Part shown: positions 49,502-60,239 of the stretch, piece after piece
Numbering within the stretch: position 1 is the first letter of the stretch
Layout: every line of letters begins with the position of its first letter
Origin: Cepaea nemoralis
Taxonomy: Eukaryota > Mollusca > Gastropoda > Stylommatophora > Helicidae
Direction: 5' to 3'
Length of the DNA stretch: 64,000 bases
Assembly: GCA_014155875.1 (NCBI GenBank)
Contig: JACEFZ010024506.1
Coordinates: forward strand, 62,001-126,000
Position numbers and translations under genes: made by a program
The notes under the pieces: generated by a model
Seen by the model: the letters and a program-made list of their open reading frames with translations, nothing else
Told to the model about the DNA's origin: nothing
The model's database searches: none

Positions 49502-52219
49502 CTGCAGGAAGTGAACAGAGATATATGTTACTGAACATGTATAGTGGAATACATTACTAAACAATATTACAGCGGGAATATCATTACTAAACAATATTAT
49601 AATGGGAATATCGTAGCTAAGCAATGTTGTTGTGGGAGTATCGTTAGTAAATAATATTACAGTGTGATATCGTTACTAAATAATATTACTGTGTGGATAT
49701 CCTTAGAAAACAATATCACGGTGTGATATCCTTAGAAAATAGTATTACATCGTGATATCCTTAGAAAACAATATTACAATGTGGATATCGCAACTAAATT
49801 ATTTTACAGAGTGGATAAACTATATGAGAGTGACAATAACATTAGTACACAATATTAAATCTAGTTATTTCCGGTCCTCAACATGGCGGATAGGCAATGA
49901 ACCGTTAAGGCCTCTGGATTATTTATGCTTTTGGCTACGGTTTGCATTCGCATTTTCCTCATGTTGGACTGGTAGTACATGGTTCCGTCGCCCTGCTTCT
50001 GAGTGAGTGCGTGGCGCGACACTGTGAGCTGTCAAATTCGCGTGGAATGCTTTTACATCTGTCCACTGTTATTTGTAGCGTGCACTTCATATTCGGAACA
50101 ATGGCGGCCGGCTGTTGCTGAATTAAGTGGTTTGCCTTTTCGGTTCACGAGTGCATTTTTCAGGAGACTCCTGGGGGTCGTCGCTGGAGCTACGGAGTTC
50201 GTGCTTTGTGCGGTGCTTTCCGCGGGCCGCCCTGCGGAAAGAGCCCGAGCCATATGGGATTAAACCCTGGTCAATGTAGTATTTCTAGTGACTGCCGATT
50301 CCATCGACGATAAGCTGTATTTTTCGTGGAGAACTTTTGTGTTGGCATCCTGGCGGCGGCATCATGCACAGTGTACCTGTGAGGGCTGTTGGCTTGCCGA
50401 GACTCCTGTCTGTTTCACTTTTCACATTGGGCAGTGATGAGCATTTTGTGTGATATTCACTGGCACAAGAACGGAGCATAATGGGGACGACCCGTTGCCG
50501 TGAAGTTAGAACCGTGACTAACTAACTACCTAACTAATCTAGTTACTGAACAATATTACAATGGTGATATCTTTCTTAATAACATTGCACTGATGACATT
50601 ATTACTAAAGAATATTACAGTGATTATGTCTTGTCAGATATTACTATGGTAGGAAAATCGTTACTAAACTATATTACAGTGTAAACATTGCTTTATATAT
50701 ATACAATACCACAATGTAATATACAAGTAAATGGGAATATTCTTCAACAAATAAATAAGTACAATTATCTCGGAACAGTCAAAACATCTGATGGGAGATG
50801 CCTTGAAGAGTTTAGAACAAGAATCGTCATGGCGACAGAAGCCTTTAGCAAGCTGAAAAACATGCTGACTAATAAAAAGATGTCAATTGAAACGAGAAAA
50901 AGAGTGTTGAGGTGCTACAAAGAACCTGTACTTTTATATGGATGTGAAGCTTGGACAATGAGCAGTCAGGCTGAAAAACATCTGATGGCTGTAGAGATGT
51001 GGTTTCTGAGGAAAATGCAAAGAATACCATGGAAAGACAGAAAGACCAATGAACAAGTCCTTCAAGAAATAAATGAAGATCGTAAACTGATTAGAGACAT
51101 TAGATGTAGACAGCCAAATTTTTGTAGGCATGTTATGAGAAGAAATGAATTGGAGAATTTGGTGACAACTGGTAAGATCGAGGGGAACAGACCAAGAGGA
51201 AGACCTAGAAGCAGATGCCTGGATGGCTTGGCGTGGCATGGTCGAGACAGAAACACGGAGCTGATCCACGACTCTGGTGATCGAGTGCGATGGCAAAACA
51301 TGACAGCCCACGCTTATCGGCATGTCACATGATGGATGGAAACATTGCTACTAAACACTATTACAGTGAGGATATCTTTATTATACAATCCTCTGACATT
51401 GTTTCTTTGTATGTACTTTATAAGGTATTTCCCATCCATTGGGAGGTGTGCGAGCATTTATATCATGTGGGTGTGCGGATTTCAGCGTGGCCGAATAGAT
51501 AAGAGCACCCACTATTAAACTTCCTGTGTGCTGATGCAGAGGATGGGTGGATAAATGAGTGTATACATGGATGGGTGGATGGATGATAGGTGCACAAATG
51601 GGTGGAAAAATCAATATGTAGGTTGATAGATGGATATATAGATGGATGTATGGATGAAGGGTTGGATGCATGCATGCATGAATGGATGAAGAGGTAGATG
51701 TGTGGATGTATGGGTAAATGGGTGGGTGGATACAAGGATGGATGGTCGGATGGATGGTTGCATGAATGGCTGGTAAGAAGGATGGATGAATTGATGCAAT
51801 TGAAAAGGTAAAGAACCATTTTCTACGCATTGAGGCGTATTAGGTATTTTGTGCCAGCACAATATTTGTATAGCCCAAATGGCACTCAACGTGTGACATA
51901 AAGTCAATAAATCGCTGGCGCCTTTTGAAAGTACGTAAATAAGTACTCGCTTAACTCCGAAAACACTGCTTGTAGACTCCATATAGATATTTCTTTTTAG
52001 TTTTAAAGTACAAGATTGATTGCCAATATTTATTTTAATTTCCTTTCTTCACAAAATGTTTCTAACCTTTGTCTGCATAAAACCTGGCATGGAAGCCTCC
52101 ACTGTTGAACTCGTCGTCTGCAGAGAAAACAACCAGCATTTCCCGCCCTTCACTTTTAAATTTGGGCTTCTCATCGCCACACCAGCGACCCAGATATTTG
52201 TCGTACTTTTTGGCAAGCC
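49371..52219 (-). CDS. CUB domain / single-pass membrane protein, last two exons (partial)
   Basis: Two minus-strand exons, 52067-52219 and 49371-49501, join in phase through a split Asp codon (G|AT). The first encodes the C-terminal half of a CUB domain: LAKKYDKYLGRWCGDEKP (one Cys of the second disulphide), then FKSEGREMLVVFSADDEFNS and GGFHARFYADK, the usual SxGxxMxVxFxSD...GFxA pattern. The second encodes TSSNYLLPAIVG, a helix of about 20 hydrophobic residues (SLLLVILIIVIIIVVIYIFI), a basic stop-transfer KRRK and a six-residue tail ending at TGA. CUB domains are extracellular modules for protein or sugar binding. The layout suggests a type I membrane protein with a minimal cytoplasmic tail. 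The upstream CUB half and the rest were not found; LINEs fill the DNA to the right. The exact family is not recognised. Confidence 0.8.
49530..49870. repeat. About 30-bp minisatellite in the CUB-TM intron, first part
   Basis: Units ATATCGTTACTAAACAATAT + TACAGTGTG. It continues at 50535-50690 and 51335-51385; mobile elements separate the three parts. Confidence 0.85.
49880..50534 (+). mobile_element. Element E with SINE-A nested
   Basis: GACACTGTGAGCTGTCAAAT at 50017 and GACTGCCGATTCCATCGACG through GGGGACGACCCGTTGCCGTG to an ACTAACTAACTA tail match element E at 53164-53666. A SINE-A body (50130-50280; GGAGCTACGGAGTTCGTGCT) sits inside. The 5' limit is uncertain. Confidence 0.7.
50130..50282 (+). 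mobile_element. SINE-A copy inside element E
   Basis: GGTTCACGAGTGCATTTTTC, CTGGAGCTACGGAGTTCGTG and CCATATGGGATTAAACCCTG. Confidence 0.75.
50690..51335 (+). mobile_element. LINE-W C-terminal region, open frame
   Basis: A 214-codon frame (50688-51332) reads QINKYNYLGTVKTSDGRCLE, LLYGCEAWTMSSQAEKHLMA, EMWFLRKMQRIPWKDRKTNE, MRRNELENLVTTGKIEGNRP, RGRPRSRCLDGLAWHGRDRN. It is the best preserved LINE-W 3' end in the window, 5'-truncated, and inserted in the 30-bp minisatellite. Confidence 0.88.
51535..51795. repeat. GGAT-rich degenerate microsatellite
   Basis: GGATGGATG, GGGTGGATA and similar tetranucleotide variants. Confidence 0.88.
51796..52066. other. CUB-TM intron, unassigned part
   Basis: No repeat recognised between the GGAT tract and the CUB exon donor. 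Confidence 0.4.
52067..52219 (-). CDS. CUB-TM exon (C-terminal half of CUB domain)
   Basis: Minus-strand acceptor TTTGCCTATCTTTCACAG, 153 coding bases, donor AAAG|GTTAGA. Frame fixed by the CUB pattern; the frame starting with ATG at 52285 is out of register with it and is a shadow. Confidence 0.82.
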
Positions 52220-52700
52220 CTGTGAAAGATAGGCAAACATTGTGATGGGCAAAAGACCAGGAAGCAGGAACATGTAACTGGCCACTGTAGCTTTTAACCC
52301 TACCAGACCTGAGGCCCTGAACCTAACTGTCCCTTGTACCTGGGCTCCTGAGCATTAAAGAGAAAATACCAACATGATATAGAAAAATGTTAGTTACATG
52401 CAAATAAGTGGTTAAAATAAGATGGTTGCCGAAGGGCAATAACTCGTTTTTTATTACTTTCTTATACATTAATGATTATTAACAAAAGTCTGTAAGCACA
52501 ATATTTCAGTTGACTATATTTAATTTATATTACTATTTTTCTGTTAATTTTCTAAGAATAAACCACTTTTATATGTTATTAAGCTTAATTATTTATAATA
52601 ATATTCAACATATATAGAATTTTACATCATAATTTCAACTCATTCTTTTTCCTAAAGTTACAACAATGATAATTGTTGGACTGTGAAAAACCTAAACCTA
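52220..52700. other. No feature recognised
   Basis: AT-rich. Expected to be intron of the CUB-TM gene; the preceding CUB exon was searched for by eye and not found. Confidence 0.4.
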
Positions 52701-52966
52701 CTGTTTCTCTTCACAACGTATAAATCTTCTATTTCAGTCTTCTCGTACTATCCGCTACAGTACGGTTATTCCGTAAGTTCATAAGTATTTACCTTCTGTG
52801 GGTAATAGACATCGCTTACCAAAGAACCTTAAATTTATTTTTGCCGTTTGACAACTGGCCGTTCAACTGAATTGTGTATTTTTTTCCGGATTTTGTGGTG
52901 ATATTCGTTGGTTTTGATATTCTGGATATTTCCCCGGAATTATTACCTGAAACAACAAATTTCAAT

Positions 52967-53624
52967 ATGTATTCGAATATCACTGAAGTCGGGATCTCGA
53001 TAAATGACTACGATGTCCATCTACTTCACCAGTCCGGAACGATAGTGTGTTCCATAACTGGTCCCGGGGCGGCTGCTAAAGCAACACCTGCACTTATTAT
53101 GAGTGCCCTAACTGGTCCAGAAGGTGTACCTTTTGGGGGAGTCGTCGACCTGCATAGGTTTGACACTGTGAGCTGTGAGTTTCGTGTGAAATGCTTTTGA
53201 ATCTGCCCGAGGTTTTTTGGAACGTGACTGCATGTTCGGAGCGATGGCGGATGGCTATGTCCCAGAGTTGACCAGTTTTTGCCTTATGCAGAAATGCGTG
53301 GCTTCTGGGCTTCTGGTTGACTGCCACTGCCATCGATGATGAACTGTATTTTCGTAGACTGTGTGGGTGAACATCTAGGAAACATCCAGATGGGAAAATG
53401 ACTGCCGATTCCATCAGAGATAAACTGGATGTTTCGTGGGGGACTATTGTGTTGACATTCTGGCGGCGGCATTATGCACAGTGTATCTGTGCGGGCTGTT
53501 GTTTGTCGAGACTCCTGTCTTTTCCACTTTTCACATTGGGCAGTGGGGAGCGTTTTTATGTGATATTCACTGGCACAAAAACGGAGCATAATGGGGACGA
53601 CCCGTTGCTGTGAAGTTGGAACCG

Positions 53625-53667
<43 letters not shown>

Positions 53668-54596
53668 GGTTCGAAGTTTCCACTAGGTGGTACTTTCACG
53701 TGTCAGCAGAGGCTCAGAAAGCCGTGTATGACAAGATACACGGCAAAAAGTTTTCTCTACCAAGTCTAGGGATAGACATATCTCTACACCATCTAGACAA
53801 AGAAAGGGACAGGCTGACCATCCACTGGCCACCTGTCACGATTGCTCCTCAAGGAGTTAAAAAACTAGCGCACAGTATTACAGGAGACGACAAGGCTGAG
53901 GTCTTTAGGATAAAGAATGGGGCTGGCAAGTGGGGAGCGCTCTGCAACCCAACAAAGGAAGTTCCCCATTATATACGGATCTACACTCCCGGTATAACGA
54001 ACAATAACCACAGAGTGTTGATCACGATGCCGGGGAGAAAGACCAATTGTCCAGCGTGTGGCCAAAACAACCACTGGGCAAATAAATGCCCTAGTCGACG
54101 ACAATCGACGACACCAATAGCAGCAGCAGTAAGTGTTCAAAGCCAAGAAGATTTCCCACCACTCGAAAGAGAAACCTCTCCACAGGGAGAGATTGAACTG
54201 ACACAAACCTTCAGTAGTCAAATCAACATACAAGAAAATAACACACAAGAAAATAACACACAAGACATCAATCCAAGGAATGAAGACTCTGACGGCTTTC
54301 AAGTCGTCAGCAAACCAAAGAAGAGAACATGGGCTAACAGAAGACTGCAGTCAAAACACAGCGACGACACAGAAGCAGACGACTTATCACTGCCAAAGAA
54401 AGAAAAAGTCAAAGCCACTATAGGCAAGACAAAGGAAACTGAACAAGAACAACAAGAGGAGACACAAGTACAAGACGAAGACGACACATACAGCATACCA
54501 GACACTCTCTTCGTAGACACAGACACAAGTGATAAGAACGAGGATCAAGATGATCCTCTCACACAAACTTTTGATGCTACAGACTTGCTCGCCTAA
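52967..54596 (+). pseudogene. Tx1-like LINE ORF1, split by element E
   Basis: N-terminal part from ATG 52967 (MYSNITEVGISIN, SGTIVCSITGPGAAAKATPA, GVPFGGVVDLHRF). The insertion at 53164-53666 adds a stop. The frame resumes EVSTRWYFHVSAEAQKAVYD at about 53675. The C-terminal part to 54594 has the zinc knuckle CPACGQNNHWANKC (54048-54090) followed by an acidic, Gln-rich tail. ORF1 proteins of this group bind the element RNA. The second copy at 59.49 kb confirms that the two halves belong together (TDIYRFEIPTRWF). Confidence 0.85.
53164..53666 (+). mobile_element. Element E inserted in LINE ORF1
   Basis: GACACTGTGAGCTGTGAGTT start, GGCGGCGGCATTATGCACAG inside, (ACTA)n end. 8-bp target duplication AGGTTTGA (53156-53163) and AGGTTCGA (53667-53674), one mismatch. 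Confidence 0.88.
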
Positions 54597-54678
54597 ATGT
54601 ACTCATCACGGATAATAACTTTGCGTGTGATTCTATACACTTATTATATCTCATTCATTCGTTTTTACTTAAATTATA

Positions 54679-57600
54679 ATGACTAGTGATTTAGTTATTA
54701 TTACTTTAAACATTTGTGGTATACGTACAAAATTACAACACATTATCACACTAATAAACAAACACAAACCAGACTTTATACTACTACAAGAAACAAATAT
54801 ATGTTCAAAAACATTCGCACAACATATCACCACACAGCTAGGCCTCAGACATTCATGCTTTAGTTTAGGCACTACACAAAATTGGGTCAGGAACAGCTAT
54901 TCTGCAGACATCAGACAGGTGGGACATAATTAAAACACACACGGATAACCAGGGACGAATCTCCATAATACAGGTAGAAAACACTATACATGCATACACC
55001 ATAGTGAACATACATGCACCACCTAATTACAATCATCAACCAAATTTTTACCAAGAATTAGACACCTTACTTATACAAACATACAGAGGACAAAATGTTA
55101 TCCTTGCAGGGGATTTCAATTTTGTACTCTCAGATTTGGATATCGTAGGGGCAGGCAAAGCAGGAATCAAGACACAATTAAGGAGAAATGACAGAAATGG
55201 AATACATCAACTGGATATACTAAAGAATACTCTAGACACTTACAATTTAATAGACGCTTTCCGATACAGACACCCTAATAACATTGCAACACCACACAAA
55301 AATAGGGCTTACAATAGATCAGCCAGATTAGATAGAGTATACACACCTTCAACACACCACATAATACACACAAAACATCTACAAGAGACATTACAATACA
55401 CAGATCACAAAGCAGTACTAACACATATCACTACAGACACTACAAACACAAGGCCATCAAAAAGAACACCACATTGGAAGTTCAATAACTCCTTACTCCA
55501 AAATACAGGTTATTTACAACATGTGACACAACTTATTCTAACATACACTAATAGTACACCCACGGACAACATAACACAAATTTGGGATTTACTAAAGAAT
55601 ACAATACGGTATAGAACACAACAGTTAGCATCCATCATACATAAAGACAGACTACAACAAGAACATATCATACAGACAGCAATACAACTCACAAAACAGA
55701 CTGACAGGAATGCACCACACCTAAACACACTAGAATCACAATTAGAACAACACCAGCAACACACATTCCGTGGTGCACTCCTTCGAACTAAACTTACTAA
55801 CATATCAGAAGAAAGTCCCAATAGACAACACCTTGCATTAGAGCAAAACATTCAACGCAACAGACAAATAGGAGCAATAACAGACATGCAAGGAAACACA
55901 CAAACAGAGACAGTACATATACTAGAAACATTCCAACAGTACTACACTGACCTATATACAGCAGAACCCGCCAACACACAAACACAAAATAGGTTCCTAC
56001 AATACACAAAGAAATTGTCAGACACAGATAAAGACACACTAGACACAGAGCTTACATTAGCAGACATAACACATGCACTCAATCAAATGCAAAAAGACAA
56101 AACACCAGGACCAGATGGACTCACAGTAGAATTCTACCAACACTTCTTTCCTATCCTAGGCAATTTCCTTCTAAAAGTCTACCAAGAAGCTTTTAACAAA
56201 CAAGAACTCCCAAACACTTGCAACATGTCATATATAACACTCATACCTAAAGACAACACAGACAAAACACAGCTGAAAAACTATAGACCCATCTCATTAT
56301 TAAACACAGACTACAAAATTCTAGCAAAATCACTTGCAAACAAAATAAAAAACTTCATGCCATCACTCATTCACCCAGACCAACAGTGCAGTATTCAACA
56401 CAGAAACATACACCAACATACACACTTCATTAGGGATTTCATTACATACACCCACCAGAAAGACTGTCAATCCTCTCTTTTATCTTTAGACCAGGAGAAG
56501 GCCTTTGACAGAATCTCACACTCATACTTACACAAAACACTAGCACACTGTAACATAGGACAGTACTATAGACAGTGGATAGAAATATTGTATAAAAATC
56601 CTGAAAGTAAGGTACTGGTGAATCATTCACTCACTGGCAGTTTCAGAATCAATAGATCTGTCAGACAAGGGTGTCCACTATCACCAGTCCTATATGTACT
56701 AACACTAGAACCACTCTTAGAAGCAATTAGACAGGACACTAACATTAAAGGTACATTTATACAAGGGTCAGGAGAGCGGAAATTAATTGCTTATGCAGAT
56801 GACACCGCTTTCTTCCCTACAACCAACACTTCCATAACGAACATACTTCACACCTTCAGACAGTTTGGTGAAGGAAGTGGGGCCAAAATAAACATACAGA
56901 AGTCTAAAATAATGGGTCTGGGGAAGTGGAAGAATAAAGCAGATTTCCCCCCGGATCTAACAATCACAGATAACATGAAGATTTATGGGATCACGTTTCC
57001 ATCCAATCCCAGAAAAACACACACAGAAACATGTCAATCACTGACAAAACAAATTATAGACATACTACATAGGTTCAAATACAAGACATCAACAATTTTT
57101 GTACGAAGCACTATTGTTAACACCTTCATCTTTCCTAAAATAATATTTTTAGCCACAGTGTTAGACCCCCCAAAGCAAACAATCACAGACATAAACAAAC
57201 ACATCAGACATTTCATCTTCAGCAACACAATTCACAGTATAAAGCACACGATTCTAATACAAGAGAAGAAACGAGGGGGGGGGGGTAGCATTACAAGACC
57301 TTAACACAAAAATACAAGCATTAAGAATCAACCACATAGGACGCATCATCAATCATCCAGATCAACACTCGCTAGCATTATACTATATTGCAATTAGATT
57401 ACACAGAATTAAGAAAATAGACAAAACAACACCGCACTATTACGGCACACTACCGCACTTCTACAGAACATGTATGCAAGCAATTCAAGGTAATGAACAC
57501 TTAATACAACAGACAACCAAGCAGATATACAAATATTTAGTGAAACAACAAGCCCAACCACTACACATGAGAATTAAAAGAGGATACAAATATCACATGA

Positions 57601-57891
57601 AAGACTACAGCTGCACCTTCACTAACTTACACAACAAACATATCACATCGAAATCCAAAGAATTAACATACAGGCTAATTTATAATATGACCCCGACAAC
57701 AGAGAGAGCAGCACAGACATCCAAGCGAATAGCCCCATGTCATTTATGTAGACACAATATTCAGGAAACAGAGGATCATCTGTTTTATGGATGCCCAACA
57801 ATCACAGTCACAAAGACTGCACTACAACAGTTAATAGAAACACACAAACAAGATACAAAGCAATATTACTTAATACAATCCCTACAATCAC

Positions 57892-57942
<51 letters not shown>

Positions 57943-58082
57943 AACTCCTAGTAGCATTAGCGGAGTATAGAAACGTAATATGGTCGAGTAGAAACTCGGC
58001 CACCCACAATCACCAAACAATATACCCACACATACTAGCAAAGATTTTTCAACAGAAAATCGCCCAGCTATTCGCAGATTAA
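54679..58082 (+). pseudogene. Tx1-like LINE ORF2 (endonuclease-RT), two frameshifts
   Basis: ATG 54679 opens an APE endonuclease (VIITLNICGIRTKLQHI, FILLQETN). After a one-base shift near 54886 the frame continues GRISIIQVENTIHAYTIVNI, HAPPNY, LAGDFNFVLSDLD, RLDRVYT, DHKAVL. RT: QMQKDKTPGPDGLTVEFYQ, YRPISLLNTDYKILAKSLAN, SLDQEKAFDRISH, RQGCPLSPVLYVL, IAYADDTAFF. A run of G at 57274-57285 shifts the frame again, and 57300-58082 carries the C-terminus with a CCHC-like CHLCRHNIQETEDHLFYGC. A (CA)n run is read in frame. The longest intact stretch is 766 codons. Confidence 0.9.
57895..57941. repeat. (CA)n microsatellite inside LINE ORF2
   Basis: About 23 CA units read as alternating Thr-His; both flanks remain in the same frame. 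Confidence 0.97.
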
Positions 58083-58404
58083 CCAAGAGCCACCCTCATC
58101 AAGTTTCACACTACATAACATACATGTTCAAACACACACTCTCACAGTATATTTCTATACTCCGCATGTGTACCACTAAGCTCAATCATTGGGGAACAAA
58201 GGGCCAAATAACTGAATAAATGTCCCTTCTTTGTTACTGAGTCTATTGGCACAACCTAGACAGAACAATGGGACGGTGCCCTTTGTGAGTCAGTGGTCTT
58301 GTTGACCGAGGTTTGACCTCGGTCGAAAGAGCTCAGGTAAACTCTTTGTAGTGTTGGAAATGTGCCATCTTGTGTAGTGAACTAAATAAATTCCATTCTG
58401 TTTA

Positions 58405-58409
58405 CGCGC

Positions 58410-58490
<81 letters not shown>
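58405..58490. repeat. (CT)n microsatellite at the LINE 3' end
   Basis: Nearly pure CT run following the presumed 3' end of the Tx1-like LINE. Confidence 0.97.
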
Positions 58491-58491
<1 letters not shown>

Positions 58492-59335
58492 CCACTCAAA
58501 CATGAATGACTATACGCTGTATTCGCAATGTAAAAGCCCGTTTTTGTACATAATAAACGGGATATTTATGTATACGCTGTATTCGCAAATAAAAAGAAAA
58601 TTTAAAAAAAAAAATAAAAATCCTTCGCACTTGCGATTAAGGCGAGGGCTGTGATTCAGCAATAATATTGAATTCGCTTACAGGAAATTAAGCTTGCATG
58701 AGGCTGCCTGCAGTGTGTAAGCCGACACGCACGCCGCGGCCCGCGAGGACGGCGTGGGGCGGCCTTTGCCGTTTCGACCTTGGCACCAACATTTCTTTTA
58801 ATGTATATATTGTGGGTGTGGAAGACAACGCATGGTGTGTAGAAGGTTTATAAGCGTGTGAGAATGATGGGTTTAGAGTGAATGAGGGGAAGAAATCATC
58901 ACCACATCATAGTCGTTGTTGTCTCCGTCATCATTATCACCACCATTATCATCACCATTACCATCAATCACGTTAGAATGGGATGACTGAAAGCGTACGC
59001 CAAATAACACGTTCCCATTACGTCATATTGTCTTAGTTTAATTTATTGCTCATATTTTATGCATATTATGTGAAAATAATTTGTAGTTTTGATGATGGAA
59101 ACACATTTGTACACCAATTCGACACACAAACGGCCCTGTTAAATAGACCTACACAAATACCATACACACAGCACGCCTGTTAAAATACTAACAATACAAT
59201 TGCACAATTTGTTTAACACTCAATAAACGTTTAAAAAAAACACAACCGTATAAATCTTTCGCTCTCAGCTGTAGATGTCTGTGGATCTACAATGTTAAAT
59301 AGGTCAATCGTTAAAACTTCTTTTAAAGATGGATT
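58491..59335. other. Unassigned; short GC-rich pocket
   Basis: 58700-58790 is GC-rich (ACGCACGCCGCGGCCCGCGA) in otherwise AT-rich DNA. A short ATCACC tract lies at 58920-58970. No gene recognised. Confidence 0.4.
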
Positions 59336-59339
59336 TATT

Positions 59340-59410
59340 TTAGATTCTCTTCACAACGTATAAACTGCGTAAAATTTGTAAAAAAAAAATTTATTTGTGC
59401 GGATAACACA

Positions 59411-59458
<48 letters not shown>

Positions 59459-59862
59459 CGTGTGCGTGCGTGCCCTGTATTACCTGAGAACATGAACCAA
59501 CCAGTCTGCAACTTTACATCCAGCGCAGTACACGGTAAGCTACACAGTTCAGGTACCCTCGTGCTGTCTGTAACTGGGCCGGGAGCGGCAGTAAAATGCA
59601 TCCCGACTCTTATCGCCAGCTCTTTGTTGGGCCCAGCTGGTGTCCCTGCGGGGGGCATAACGGACATTTACCGTTTTGAAATACCCACACGCTGGTTTGT
59701 GAGCCTAACACAGGTAGCATACAACCAGAAGTATCAAGAACTACATGGAATGAAACTGAAGGTCGCGAGTTGCGATCTTGAAATAGAGATCCAGCACGTG
59801 GAAAAGGAAAAAGAGCGGGTGACCATCCATTGGTTGCCGAATACCACGAGCCGCGAGGCAGT
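59340..59862 (+). mobile_element. Second Tx1-like LINE, 5' end and start of ORF1
   Basis: TTCTCTTCACAACGTATAAA start, (TG)n at 59413-59452, then an ORF1 N-terminus from ATG 59492 (VLSVTGPGAAVKCIPTLIAS, GVPAGGITDIYRFEIPTRWF, VEKEKERVTIHW). It is cut off at 59862 by an LTR-like element. Confidence 0.8.
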
Positions 59863-60079
59863 ATAACAGAGTCGAATGAGTTTATTACAAAGGTTGTTTA
59901 TTTATTATAGATGACATCTGGACATGATATGGCGTCCACTCAGTTCTTGCCCTGTATATAAACTGAAACTTGACAACAAACTACGTCACGACTTGAGCAT
60001 CTCTCTTCCCATTCTCTCCCGATGCTCAATCGTGCCGTAGCCTTTTCCCACCTAATACTAATACTCTACTTCTGTTACA
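59862..60079 (-). mobile_element. LTR-like sequence, minus strand
   Basis: On the minus strand it runs from TGTAACAGAAG to CTGTTATA (near-inverted ends). It has AATAAA signals near its end and a purine tract (ACATGGGGAGG) immediately upstream of TGTAACAG, as a polypurine tract before a 3' LTR. No target duplication or internal genes were found. Confidence 0.4.
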
Positions 60080-60239
60080 CCTCCCCATGTTTATTAAAGA
60101 ATTTTTCTTGTAAAGGAAAAAATCTTTACTCTTAATCCCCTTACTCTATTCCCCCTTTTTCCTTACCTCTAATCATCCCCAAACCAACTCCAACTTAAGT
60201 AAATATTCTATTCTTTAACTCTTTCCCTTGCTATATACC

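Larger units (their letters stand above)
52700..58400 (+). mobile_element. Tx1/L1-like LINE, nearly full length
   Basis: 5' region begins near TTCTCTTCACAACGTATAAA (shared with 59.34 kb). ORF1 has a CCHC knuckle, and ORF2 has an APE-type endonuclease and RT (YADD). The 3' UTR ends around CTAAATAAATTCCATTCTGT. A 503-bp element E interrupts ORF1, and two 1-base frameshifts break ORF2. RT motifs such as YRPISLLNTDYKILAKSLAN are typical of the L1/Tx1 group. Ends are estimates. Confidence 0.85.

Noticed and set aside
52049..52285. 78-codon minus frame starting MASYMFLLPG
   Set aside because: Out of register with the CUB-coding frame of the same exon; its start lies in the intron.
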